Source: Varanus komodoensis
Lineage: Eukaryota > Chordata > Lepidosauria > Squamata > Varanidae
Length of the DNA stretch: 64,000 nucleotides
NCBI RefSeq assembly: GCF_004798865.1
Contig: NW_025335873.1
Coordinates: 3,932,502 to 3,996,501, forward strand
Direction of reading: 5' to 3'
Made by a program: the position numbers and the translations under genes
The notes under the pieces: model-generated
Seen by the model: the letters and a program-made list of their open reading frames with translations, nothing else
Databases searched by the model: none
What the model was told of the DNA's origin: nothing
Shown here: piece by piece, positions 34,901 through 44,733 of the stretch
Position numbering within the stretch: position 1 is the first letter of the stretch
How the letters are laid out: each line of letters begins with the position of its first letter

Positions 34901-37900
34901 GCAAATGCCTCATACGTACATACACGTGTGTGTGTGTGTGTGTGTGGCAGCCTAGGCTGGCATGTGAGCCTTCCTGCTGGCTGTGTGCCTGAGCTTTTAA
35001 CTGCCGCCTGACACAGAATCATTTAGCAGGTCTCTCCATGCCAATAAAAGCTTCACTTTCTAAAGTTCTGTGTTTTTGTCAGGATGTTATAAGAGCCACT
35101 GGAGCAAACCCAGTTCTCTTTTTTTTAAGGTAGCGCGTAACCGTCTGCCCACCAATGTCTAACAACTTATTTTAATTTTGAAAATCCACCGAAAGTTCAT
35201 CCATTGTGGATCTTTCAGAAAGAAGCTCTGGAAAGCACACAGGGATGAACAAAAGTTGCACAACTTGGAATGCTGTAGAAGCTGGAACTTTGGGTTGTAT
35301 GTCGCCCAGAGAGCCCTGAAGGGAGCGATTTATAAATAAAAAATAAAATAAAATAAATTAAAAAGGAGGAGGCCTGCAGGATCAGACCCAGGGCCTAACT
35401 GTTTGCGAAGGGTCAACTAATATCCATGGGAAGTCCACAAGCAGGACAAGAGTGTGGCAGCCCCTTCCTTTTGTGTCCCCCAAAAACTAGGGCACACAAC
35501 TCCAAAAAATCCGACAATCTCCCAGGCAATCCTGGGAGGCCATAGAGTGCAGTCTAAAGCTTGTACTCCAATTCTACAACCATCACAATTCAAATATATT
35601 GTGGTATTTGCTATTCAGGCGGAGGACTGGAGATCTTAACTTTAGGAAGCTAAAGGAAGGTAATGCATGAACACTTGCATGTGGGTTTTAAAGGTTTCTT
35701 TAAAAAAAAATTAGCAATTAAAAAAATTAAAACAATCTCCCCCAAAGTCAAAGTAGGACTAGGTAAGAATCTATGAGGTACTAGCACTGGGGAAGAGGGA
35801 TATCTGCCTTGCTAAAAGGGGACAGCTCAAACTCATTGAATAACATAATATGTTAACATCTGTATTTTTAAAACCCTTTTGCCAATCTTCTCCTGAACAG
35901 AATCTTTCCATGAGTTCCAGTGAAGGAGGGTGCCAATTTTCTGTGATTGGATGCCGGTTCAAGGTAACGTCGCTGTCTGAACCCGCTATAAAACTTTTAG
36001 GGGAAGGCAGGGTGAATTTTGTGGAGGTATATATAATACTATCTGTTTGTTTGTTTGTTTGTTTGTTTGTTTGTCTAGCAATTGCTGTATACTGCTTCCC
36101 AGGGTAAAATTACACCCTAGCATTAAAAATCACAGTTCAAAGTACATACATGATTTAACACTAAAACACTGCAACTCTCAACATGTGCTAACTCCAAAGA
36201 AACCTTCTACTTAAGGAATAATAATAATTAATGATAATGATGACGGCAAAGTCCATTTGTATACTGCCCCACAGCCGTCCTTGGGGCTGTTCACAACAAT
36301 ATTAACCCCTGCTAAACCAGGAAACGAATAGATTCTCGGCTAATTTTAAAGGCATCGTATTTTATGCCTCCCAAATCACAGGGGTGAATGTTCCAGTGGG
36401 CAGGGGACAGAAGGAGATGTTATTGGCAACCTTGACTTGGGTGCAGTAAGCCAACTTGACCCCTTGGACGCTCTTAGGGGCCAGCTGGGTACATTAAAGA
36501 GATCAATCCCTCAGGTTCCTTGCAAGGGATATAAAGTGTGGTGTGCTGGTTAAGGGCTTGGGAAGGGCACTCAGGCCACCCGGGTTCTAGTCCCCATGCA
36601 GCCATGGAGTAAGCAGTTGGCTTTGGGCCAGTCAGACTCTCAGCCCAACCTACCTCACAGGGTTGTTGTTGTGGGGATAAAACTGTGAGCGGCAGGAGGA
36701 GAATGGTGTAGGCCGCTTTGAGTTCGTAAAAAAAAAGTGGGATACAAATCTAATAAGAATGCAACGGAATAACAATGCCTAGTAACATCCCCACAGAATG
36801 ATGCGGTCACTCTGGGGTGGGCATATCCACAGCACTCTGTTCTCCTCCTTCAGCAGCAGAGGTGGTGGTGCCCCTCCAAGCAGAGCTGGGGGCCGTCCTT
36901 GTGATTTCCCACAACACCCCAGAGTGCCTGTTGAAGTGTCAGGCCACAGTGCTGTGGGAAATCGGCCCGGCTGGCTGGTGCAGAGGCTGCAGTTGCAGGG
37001 CAGTCCTTAGTGCGGGTGTTCTTGGGCCATCCCTGGGTCCTGGCTTCCCATATCTGTGGGGTCTTGTCTCTTCCCAACAGGGGAATGCGGAAGACAGAAA
37101 AGAGCACGAGAGGAACGCGGCCAGAATGCACCTACTGCTCTTACTTCAGCACCAGCTGAGGGCGAGCAGCGGTGCCTGCGCCCGTTTCGCCGACTCCGAG
37201 GTGTCGACGGGGCTCTTCCAGGGAGCCCTGGAAATGGACAGCTTCTCTGGGCAGCCCGGGGGTGGAGAGGCAGCCCGCGGAAACTCCCTCTCCGGGAGAA
37301 CGACCCGGGTCTGCTTGCTGCAGAGCAAGCTGGAGGTGTGCGAAGGCATTGCGTCCGTGCTGAGCAAGGAGTTGGCCACCTCTTGCCAGAGAATCCAGGA
37401 CCACAGGGGAGTTGACCAGGATATGATCTGTGCCTTGGAGCTGAAGGTAAAGGGCCACGGGGGTCGTGGGTTCAAGGGCAGTGGTGGAACAGGGGAATTG
37501 AATGCTGGAGGCTAGCTTACTCTTCCATGGCATTTGTACCCTGGTCTTTTTTTCAAGGAAATCGGGGTGGCTTATTTGGCCTTCTTCCTTTTAATTTATC
37601 CCCGCAACAACCCTGTGAGGTAGCTTCGGCTGAGCAGGCCCAAAGTCACCCACTGAGCTTCAGGGCCGAGCTGGGGCTGGAACCCAGATTTCCCGGATCC
37701 CAGTCCAGCACGCCAATCACCGTGCTCACATGGGTTTGACCTCGCCGTTTGGGTGCCGCCACTGAGGAGACCCTGCCGGACCTCAGGTGATAGGAAGCTC
37801 TCTGCAGAATAAGAGACAGGCAGGCCCACACGTCCCCAAGTCCTGAGCCAGGAAGGGCACTGAAAGTTCAACAAACCACTCTGAATGGAGCCCGTTGCAT

Positions 37901-40900
37901 GGCTGGCCCAGCAAACAATCACACAGCGCCCTGGTTGGGTTTGCCCAGAGGGAGCCCTGTTCCGCCCCACCTGCCATTTCTGTCCCCACAATTACTGTCT
38001 CATCTGAAATGCATGGGCACCCGAGGATGGCCTTCTGCCAAGCAAGCTGCAGGGCCTGAGCTGTTCTTCCTGGGTCCTGGGGAGAACACAAGCAGGCCTT
38101 CGCCTGTAGATCCCTCCTTAGCCTCTCCTGCCCCACAGCCTCTATCAACACCCCTGCAACACTTCCTGTCCCCAAGATCGCCGATCTCCAGCGATGCCTC
38201 GCGCAGAAGGATGCAGCCCTGGTCAGACTCGAGGAGCAACTGCGCTCGACCGAGCACGCATCCTACGACGGCACCTTTCTGTGGAAGATCACGGAGGTGC
38301 ACCAGAAATTCTACGAAGCCGCGTGTGGGAAGGTGTGCAGCTTCCACTCTCCAGGTAAGAGAGACCAACCTCGCTTGGCTTCCGCCGTTCTCCTGACAGT
38401 GAACTCGAAGGCCCCCATACTGGAATAAAATCCGTCGAGGCAAGAGCAGCGGTCTCTGTGCTTTAGCCCAAAAAGAAGGATGTGCCTTGTTGCTGTCCCC
38501 AACCCCGATGCCGGGGAAGCCCAACGGGGACCAGTTGATACCCAGCGCTCCTCATTAACTTTGCATCCTGAGTCACTCGCCTTGGCGTGCCCAATTGCTT
38601 GAAAACCCCAAGCCCGTGCTGACCCTCCCATGTGTGGCCCTCTTGCAGCTATGCCACCTTTTTAATAGACTGCATTTGCGATTCGTGGCTTTTGCACACA
38701 TTATAAGCAAGATTTAAAATTGGACACTGAGGCTGTCATATCAAAATATTCTAATATATTCATTAAACCGATTCTCGGTGCAATCCAGTCCAGGTCTGCT
38801 TGGAAGGAAGTCCCACTGCGTTCAGTGGGGCTCATTCCCAGGTGAGTGGATGCAACCTGTTATGGATGGGGAATGGATGGACTCCCTGGTTCCTGAACCA
38901 CTTCCTGGAGATGACATTTTCAAATCACGGCACAGTAACATCCATCCATCCATCCCTCCCTTTCCATCCAGACCTACAGGAAATGTCTGAATTCTAGCTA
39001 ACCGCTCACCTCCCGGTCCTCCTCATTTTCAGCCTTCTACACTTCCCGATACGGTTACAAACTCTGCATGAAGATCTTCCTGAACGGAGAGGGGAGAGCC
39101 ACGGGGACACACGTCTCGCTCTTCATTGCCCTCCTCAGGGGAGGCTACGACGCGCTGCTGCAGTGGCCCTTCCCACACAAGGTAACCGGGGAGGGCAGCA
39201 CGCCTCTCTCCCCAATCCTATTTGCAGCATCTCCTTGCCCACCCTTACAGCTTGGGTGCAGGACAAGAGTGTTCCTGCCCATGATCGCCAGGCATGGTGT
39301 AGCCCAGGGGTCGGCAACCCGCGGCTCCGGAGCCGCACGTGGCTCTTGAATCCCCCTGCCGCGGCTCCGTCGCTCAAAACACCCACGCACCACCGGCACA
39401 GCCACTGATCTGTGCCAAGGGCTAGCTAGTTAAGTCGATCAGCTAGTTAGTTAAATCACTACATTCCTCTGCTAAACAAGCTTCCTGCAGGCTCTCATGT
39501 TACACCAACAAAGAAACAAAGCTGCTGAAAAGATTCTCTTTGTCCCAATGTCATCTCCTTCATCTGAATGTTAAAAGCTGAGCTTGGGACCTGTCACAAT
39601 TCACAGCACTTGACTGTTTAGCTGCTAATCAGTCACTAAACACACCTATATGGCTGATCTGGGACCCGCACTGAGCTCCCCCTGCCCCCCCAGGCCAACC
39701 ATGGATAAATCGAAGAAAAGAATAGTTTCTGAAGAAAACCAAACTGTTTAATGATACATGGGTAGATTCATTTGCTGTTACTGCTGACGAACTTATGGGG
39801 TTTGCTGTTTAATGCATGCAGCCCTTTAGCACTGACTTTGACTCTTCAGGAAGCTGTTCTCCTATTCAAAATATATGAAAGGAGTCCTACTAGGTTATAA
39901 TGTACGATTAAAAATAACTTTTTAGTGACTGAACAAGAGCTGCAGCTAAATCATAATGAAGATATACATAGCATAAAGGTAAAAAACGATATATGCCGTG
40001 TTATCTTCATTTTAGATGTCAAAAGGGGTTTGTGGCTCCTGGTGTTTTCTTTTGTGCGGGAAACAGGTCCAAATGGCTCTTTGAGGGTTAAAGGTTGCCG
40101 ACCCCTGGTGCAGCCAAATGAACATGCGTTCTCCAGTAGGACAACCTCTTTAATCCCTGCAGTATTTAGAAAAAGGAACCGAAAAAGGTCATAGCCTGTG
40201 ACCTTGGAGAACTGAACTGGTAGGGCAGGTGGGTGCTGGCCTCATCCAGTGCAGGAGCACAGCTTTGGGACTGGGTCCATAGCCCCCCGGTTGAGCTCTT
40301 GCGAGCCACGTGGAGAAGCCTGCAGTTCAAAGCCAAGTCACCAGGTTGGGAAAGACCCCTCCCGAGTTGAGTGGTGTTGTGGGCCATGTCTGGCCCTGGA
40401 CGGATGGCCCTTGTGTGTGTGTGTGTGTGGGGGGGGGTCCTTGTTATTACGAATAGATGGAGATGCTTATTCTTCCATTTACTTCGGAACATAACGAGAC
40501 AGGCTTGTTGCATTGGTCCCCCCCCTCGTGCTGCCTGCTCTGTGGAACCACGGACTTCTCCCCCACTCCCAGATTCCTGCCTTCACAGCACCAGTAGCTG
40601 GGATCTAGAAGAGTGGCACCTTGGAGGATGGACCACATCCTTTTGTGTCCCCCCATGGCCAACGTTTTGTGCTCCCTTTGGTGCCGCGGGGCTGAATTTT
40701 GGACCGCTTTCACGGGGTTGGAAAGGACACGTCCAGGGCTGAAGAGCCAGTACTGCAGTGTCCCCTTGGGCAAACGCAAGCCCAAAGTTTGTGTCCCATG
40801 TTCAGTTCCAACCATTTCTCAAGGTAGCCTCATGGTCCAGGGCCGGCAAATGCCTTCTTCCTGATTTTTGAGAGCTCCAGCCCGGTGGAAGGCCAGTAAG

Positions 40901-41530
40901 ATTCTCTGCCTTGACAGTTTGCTTCTTGGATGATCCATTCCAAAAGGAGAGGGGATTTTTCTCCACCTGCCCCTACGTCCCCCGTGCCCCCCCCCCAGCT
41001 CCCTTGTGGGAATGTATTCAAAACGGGTCTGATTCTGTCGTCACACTGAAGAGCCTACTCATCTCTTGTTTTCCCATCTGCTGACCTTGAGATGTGGGAA
41101 ATGCTCCTTTGGCTTGATAAATGGGCAGCGCATGTGCTTATTAAAGATAAGTGAAAACCAAAACATGCACACAGAGGAGGAGGGTGTTTGGGTGTTTGGG
41201 TTGGGTTTTGTTTTGCAGCTTGGATCAAGTTCATTTCCCCCCAAAAGCTAGCCTGTTCCCCCCCCCCCTCTCCCATTATCCTCCCCCCCCCCCCCCCCCC
41301 GCTCCTCCCAGATCACCTTGATGTTGCTCAGCCAGAATCCCAGAGAGCACCTCCTCAACACCATCCACCCGGAGGCAACATCCAAGGCTTTTCAGAGGCC
41401 CACGACCGAGACGAACGAAGCTTGTGGCTTCCCGTGGTTTGTTTCTTTGACCAAACTGCAGTCGCCTACATATGCATATATCAGAGAGGGTGCTCTTTTC
41501 CTCAAGTGCATCATAGAAGACAGCTCATGA
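28891..41530 (+). CDS. TRAF1: TRAF1, TNF receptor-associated factor (8 exons seen, 5' end not found)
   Basis: The exons give about 438 residues. Exons: 28891-28975, 32864-32962, 33484-33639, 35901-35963, 37081-37446, 38177-38354, 39033-39181, 41312-41530. Domain order: RING tail (KPICQTGKK), two TRAF-type zinc fingers, a last finger-like GGCQFSVIGCRFK that matches human TRAF1 IGCPFAGVGCSFK, a linker with LEMD, a TRAF-N coiled coil (LAQKDAALVRLEEQL), and TRAF-C from DGTFLWKIT to LQSPTYAYIREGALFLKCII. TRAF1 is a cytoplasmic adaptor that joins TRAF2/cIAP complexes on TNF-family receptors and tunes NF-kB. TRAF1 rather than TRAF2 is supported by LQSPTYAYI (human TRAF1 LQSPKHAYV), the CRFK segment and the position between C5 and PHF19. 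All phases match. The RING start is not visible and may lie in the N gap. No confident poly(A) site was found; AATAAA at 43577 is one candidate. Confidence 0.94.
29281..29400 (+). repeat. Fragment of (ATTT)n-headed repeat family
   Basis: It contains CTTGATCTGGCACTGAGAGG and GTTGGTACCAGGTGGGCATC, followed by ACTGAAAAGACC. This parallels the middle part of the elements at 14521 and 60012. It is diverged and sits in a TRAF1 intron. The rest of 29000-32060 is mostly unrecognised intron sequence. Confidence 0.35.
30859..30878 (+). repeat. (GT)n microsatellite
   Basis: A pure GT run of about 20 bases in a TRAF1 intron. Similar runs lie at 34924-34948 and about 40411-40428. Confidence 0.9.
32131..32480 (+). 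mobile_element. Sauria SINE, near full length
   Basis: A tRNA-like head (GGACTGCAGGTGGCGCAGTG, B box GGTTCGAATC at 32198-32207) is followed by the conserved body (GTTCGAAAGCATC, CACGCCGGCCACATGACCAC) and the Bov-B-type tail AGTCAGGCATGACTT...GGGGAAACCTTTACCTTTA. This family is typical of squamates and is a strong organism marker. A TTA microsatellite follows to about 32511. It sits in a TRAF1 intron. Confidence 0.92.
32864..32962 (+). CDS. TRAF1: TRAF1 exon: first TRAF-type zinc finger (first half)
   Basis: This 33-codon, phase-0 exon encodes VFSNAAINKEISELAVHC then RVPGCSWTGAMKNLE. It parallels TRAF2 FPDNAARREVESLPAVC and GCTWKGTLKEYE. The donor is GTAAGT. Confidence 0.93.
33484..33639 (+). 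CDS. TRAF1: TRAF1 exon: zinc fingers
   Basis: This 52-codon, phase-0 exon encodes DHQSECEYALIPCHICGHVA and RKTLVEHLQTGC. It completes one finger (C-x4-C-x11-H-x3-C) and gives a second (C-x2-C...H-x4-C). The tail STPCSNSNQKALVNKQQ has lost the regular Cys/His spacing of a third finger. The donor is GTATGA. Confidence 0.92.
33697..33975 (-). repeat. LINE 3' fragment (RTE/L2-like)
   Basis: On the + strand: GGCTGTCAAGTCATCTCGGA at the 3' end of the element, CTTCTCCAGGGAGTCTTGCC, and GGGCAAGTTCTGGCTTGCTT. It is related to the fragments at 7940 (same orientation) and 23280 (opposite). It lies in a TRAF1 intron directly after the zinc-finger exon. Confidence 0.5.
35901..35963 (+). CDS. TRAF1: TRAF1 exon: last finger-like segment
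   Basis: This 21-codon, phase-0 exon encodes SSEGGCQFSVIGCRFK, matching human TRAF1 IGCPFAGVGCSFK. The donor is GTAACG. Confidence 0.9.
36044..36074 (+). repeat. (GTTT)n microsatellite
   Basis: About 31 bases of GTTT units in a TRAF1 intron, probably the head of a degenerate repeat that continues to about 36520. Confidence 0.85.
36536..36760 (+). repeat. tRNA-derived SINE (Squam1-like)
   Basis: It contains GTGTGGTGTGCTGGTTAAGG, the B-box-like GGGTTCTAGTCCCC, CACAGGGTTGTTGTTGTGGG, and a tail ending GGGATACAAATCTAATAAG. It lies in a TRAF1 intron. Confidence 0.8.
37081..37446 (+). CDS. TRAF1: TRAF1 exon: linker and TRAF-N coiled coil
   Basis: This 122-codon, phase-0 exon begins GNAEDRKEHERNAARMHLLL (human GSPQSVQEHEVTSQTSHLNL). 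It contains LEMD at 37228-37239 and then heptad-like sequence SKLEVCEGIASVLSKEL, matching human GKLRVFENIVAVLNKEV. The donor is GTAAAG. Confidence 0.93.
37580..37735 (-). repeat. tRNA-derived SINE (Squam1-like), minus strand
   Basis: Complement of the usual body: CGCAACAACCCTGTGAGGTA, then CCCAAAGTCACCCACTGAGC and GGATCCCAGTCCAGCACGCC. It lies in a TRAF1 intron. Confidence 0.65.
38177..38354 (+). CDS. TRAF1: TRAF1 exon: TRAF-N end and start of TRAF-C
   Basis: The exon encodes IADLQRCLAQKDAALVRLEE and YDGTFLWKITEVHQKF, matching human TLAQKDQALGKLEQ and FDGTFLWKITNV. It ends one base into an Ala codon at a GTAAGA donor. Confidence 0.96.
39033..39181 (+). CDS. TRAF1: TRAF1 exon: TRAF-C domain
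   Basis: The exon encodes FYTSRYGYKLCMKIFLNGEG, then THVSLFIALLRGGYDALLQW and PFPHK, matching human FYTAKYGYKLCLRLYLNGDG and the following residues. The donor is GTAACC. Confidence 0.96.
39305..40107 (+). mobile_element. hAT-superfamily DNA transposon, internally deleted
   Basis: The ends are perfect 15-base terminal inverted repeats, CAGGGGTCGGCAACC (39305) and GGTTGCCGACCCCTG (to 40107). They are flanked by 8-base target duplications, GTGTAGCC and GTGCAGCC, with one mismatch; 8-base duplications are diagnostic of hAT. Inside, an ATG at 39701 opens MDKSKKRIVSEENQTV and then a stop, resembling the start of hAT-Charlie-type transposases. The total of about 800 bases is far too short for a full transposase, so the copy is non-autonomous. 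It lies in a TRAF1 intron. Confidence 0.9.
41312..41530 (+). CDS. TRAF1: TRAF1 terminal exon: end of TRAF-C and stop
   Basis: The exon encodes ITLMLLSQNPREHLLNTIHP, then KAFQRPTTETNEACGFPWF and YIREGALFLKCIIEDSS, followed by TGA. Human TRAF1 ends KDDTMFLKCIVETST. The acceptor tract contains a run of about 18 C (41283-41300). Several receptor-contact positions differ from human. Confidence 0.95.
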   Translation: MTLMLLSQNPREHLLNTIHPEATSKAFQRPTTETNEACGFPWFVSLTKLQSPTYAYIREGALFLKCIIEDSS

Positions 41531-42487
41531 GCCCTCCTTTCACAGGGGGTTTGCAACGGGGGCCTGTGCAGCGAAAGCCTCTCACGAGCTGGCGGGCTGA
41601 TTTGCGGCGGTGGAAGGACAAAGTGGCTCATTGCAGCTACAACTCGTCTGAGCAGGGTGCAGCTGCAGCGGGGAACAGGGCTTGCCGGGCTGCAGAGCAA
41701 AAGATGGGGGTGCCGCTCAGCTCCTGCCTCCAGCCTCCCCCTCCAAGCCAGCGTGTGTGTTGTGTTCGTGCCATTGTGATGTTTTGCTTCACTGCAGAGG
41801 AAAAGAAAGGGAAGCCAAGACTGGCTCAGCGAACTGTGAATATTTTCTTTCTATGCATGTATATTTTTGTGCATACTGGGAGTGTCAAGTTGTGGGCCAG
41901 GGAACCCCACGCCAATTTTGGATGCACATTTAGAGGAGGACACAGAATGTCAACCCCGAGCCAGCCTGCACAGCTTTTGGGGGCCTAGCATGAGGGACAA
42001 TAGTGGGAATTCCTCATCTGGCATTTGCCACCTGCAGGATTTTGCTCTTAGAACCCATTTCCTTGGGCCTTCTAAGTGGCCATGGGTTCGTTTTTAGGAA
42101 TAGAAAGAAGACAAGTAGAGGGAGGCAGGATGGGGGCATCCAGAATGATGTCTGGTGTGGAAGCAGTGGAAAGGAAATCATTTCTCTCTCTCCCTCCTAA
42201 TACTAGAAGGAAGGAAGCTCCTCTTTCCACAGTGCCTGCTTCACGCTGCAGTTTGCTCCCGGGAGAAGCCACGATGGGCCCCCAGTTTGGAAAGCTTTAA
42301 AACTGGGTCGGGCAAGTCCATGGAGAAGGCGGCAATCTATCAATGGCTCCGAGTCCTGATGGCTGCATGGGACTCAAGACGTAGCATGCCTCAGTGTCCC
42401 TGTTGTTGGGAAACAGAAAAGGGGACCTAATGTGCTGCCAAGTTCTGTTTGTGGGCTTCCCACAAGCAGCTGGGTGGCCACTGAGCA

Positions 42488-42535
42488 AATGGAGTGCTGG
42501 ACTAGATGGCCCCTTGGCTGCATCCGGCAGGGATC
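42488..42535 (+). repeat. CR1-like LINE tail
   Basis: The stretch TGGAGTGCTGGACTAGATGG, then GGCTGCATCCGGCAGGGATC, resembles a CR1 3' end. Confidence 0.5.
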
Positions 42536-42974
42536 ACCGTAAGAGCTCAAGAAGAGCTGGTAGAGTCAGGGCCCTGTGAGCGGGGATTTCCGGGAGTCTC
42601 CATGCCATGCCAGGAGCTTTTGGTTCTGGGGCAGGGAAAACTGATAGAGCCCCGGGAAGGAATGCCGTAATCAGGCAAGGAAGTGGGTGTGTACTGGATT
42701 CAAGAATACCAGTGGCTTGACCATTCTGATTGGGTCGCAGTCATCAAATCCATGTTTTCTTCTGTTTTTACAGACGGGGTCTTCTGCCATCTTCTGTATT
42801 TTGCAGATGTGGAAGCTAAGCTGCCACTGCTGCTGCTTGCTTTTAGTTCTGTAATTTTAGGATTGCAATATATGGAATTGCCAGGCAAAGTACTTGCTTT
42901 GCTGTATTGGGTATAAAACCCAGTTTAGGTGGGATTATACTCCACTCAGTACTGTTACCCACGTGGTAATTATA

Positions 42975-43205
42975 GAGCCAGTGTGGTGTGGTGGTTAAGA
43001 GCGTGGGATTGGGACTCAGGTGATCTGGGTTCAAGTCCCTGCTCAGCCATGGAGCCCACTGGGTGACTTGGGCCAGTGGCAGACTCTTGGATCAGCCTAC
43101 CTCACAGGGGTGTTGTGGTGGGGATAAGACTGAAGGCGGCAGCAGGAGAATGAAGTATTTAAAGAAGAAAAAGGTAGGATGCAAATCTAATAAATAAGTA
43201 AATAA
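42975..43205 (+). repeat. tRNA-derived SINE (Squam1-like)
   Basis: It starts GAGCCAGTGTGGTGTGGTGG, with box-B-like GGGTTCAAGTCCC, body CTCACAGGGGTGTTGTGGTG, and an AATAAATAAGTAAATAAAA tail. Confidence 0.85.
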
Positions 43206-44059
43206 AATTGTGCTTTTAAGGAGATATTGATTTATGTAAGCAATAGCCCCCCCTCCGTAGCCGCCACCCCTTTAATCCATTGGTCCAGTAGTACAGATAT
43301 TCCAGGTGTACTGATTTTTGTGAGGCTTGTACTTGTTCAGATTGTGGTTATTATAACAATTATTAACATTAATTTATATTCTGCCTATTGCCAGTGCTAT
43401 GTCTCAAAGTGGCTTACAACATCAAAATATCGTATGGTTAAAGCATCAATCCATTTTAAGGACCTTAGGATTAAGATATAACCATCTTTGAAAATGGTTA
43501 TATACTTTTATGGTGAGTTTTAGAAATGGAGGCACTTCCATAAGACTTTGGGGTGGGCGGGATAGGCTTGGTGTGAAATAAATGTGTAATTGTGGCTCAT
43601 ACACAGTAGTGAGAAGAATTTTTATTCAGGCCCTTCGTGATTGGATAGAAGAGACTTTCCATTTATTTTTAGGGCAAGGTTCACTAAACGTTTTTCTAAA
43701 TTAAAAGGGTAGCATAAATGTCAAAAATAATCTTATTTTTAAGAGCATGTGTTCTGATCTAAATCAGCCCCTGTCTTCTGGATTTGTGCTGAAATGGCTA
43801 CTTAGATGTATCATTAAAGACTATCATTGAAACTTGTTTGCTACAGAACAGTTTTGCCCGCAATAGATTCTTCTGGGAAACTGAAAGTATTTGGCATTTG
43901 CATCTTGTTACGTTGTTTTCCTCTGTCTTTCATTATTTACTGTACGTAACTACTGAGTGTAGAAACAGGTTTGCCCCCTGTGTTGATAAGGACTCTTGTT
44001 TGATCCTATTTGATGTGTCTTAGTATATAAACGGCCTTAAATTGCAAAAGATTTTGCAT

Positions 44060-44240
44060 AACTTGGCACAGTCATCAATTCAAAGGCAGGCTGCAGCCAA
44101 GGCATTCAAAAAAGATTTGAGACTTGGAAGGAAGGCATTAGAAAAGCTAATCAAATCTTGACCAAGGCCAAGATTATCCACACTGTCATATTTTCGATCA
44201 CGGTGAAAGCTGGACAGTTTGCCTCGAATCTGAGTCGGGC
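44060..44240 (+). repeat. LINE fragment (RTE/L2-like)
   Basis: It contains CAGTCATCAATTCAAAGGCA, then GCAGCCAAGGCATTCAAAAA, and GGTGAAAGCTGGACAGTTTG, parallel to part of the element at 23280. Confidence 0.55.
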
Positions 44241-44698
44241 AAGAGTGCAGAAAACCACCCAAAGCACATTTCTGTGCAATGACATTAACTGGGGATGGAT
44301 TGGATTTACGTTAAGGAAAAGCAACACCCTCGCTCTCTCCTTTAAACTCAGGCCTGCTTGGCTGCGGCTTTTGCCGTGTACTTGCTGACCCTGGAGCTAA
44401 TATGGACCATCATTTGGGGGTGTGACCTGTGATGCCTCGTATTTCTCTGACCTCCAAAAGAAGCCGTTTTCCCCAGACTGCAACGATGGGCAGAGGACAG
44501 ACTCCGCAGGGCTTCTGCAGGGCACATCTGGAAGGCATTGCAGGGCGGTTCATTCCCAGCACCCGCTTTCATTTCTTATTTTAGTGGGACCGAGGTGTGT
44601 GTCGGGCAGAGCCCCGCTTGCACAAGCACGCTGCTTTGCATGGGGAAGGCTGTGCGGCTTGGCCTGATTTTGCTGGGGGCAGAGCTGGGGCATTGAAA

Positions 44699-44699
44699 T

Positions 44700-44732
<33 letters not shown>

Positions 44733-44733
44733 T
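44699..44733 (+). repeat. (GT)n microsatellite with G run
   Basis: About 32 bases of GT followed by GGTGGGGGGGG. Confidence 0.95.

Larger units (their letters stand above)
41531..43582 (+). other. Probable TRAF1 3'UTR and flank
   Basis: No coding sequence was recognised. The stretch holds a CR1-like tail (about 42488-42535) and a SINE (42975-43205). A canonical AATAAA at 43577-43582 is the clearest poly(A) candidate, but its distance of 2 kb from the stop makes the assignment uncertain. Confidence 0.35.

Noticed and set aside
28891-41530. TRAF2 instead of TRAF1
   Set aside because: The zinc fingers and coiled coil could suggest TRAF2, but the C-terminal LQSPTYAYI...FLKCII, the GCRFK segment and the location between C5 and PHF19 fit TRAF1.
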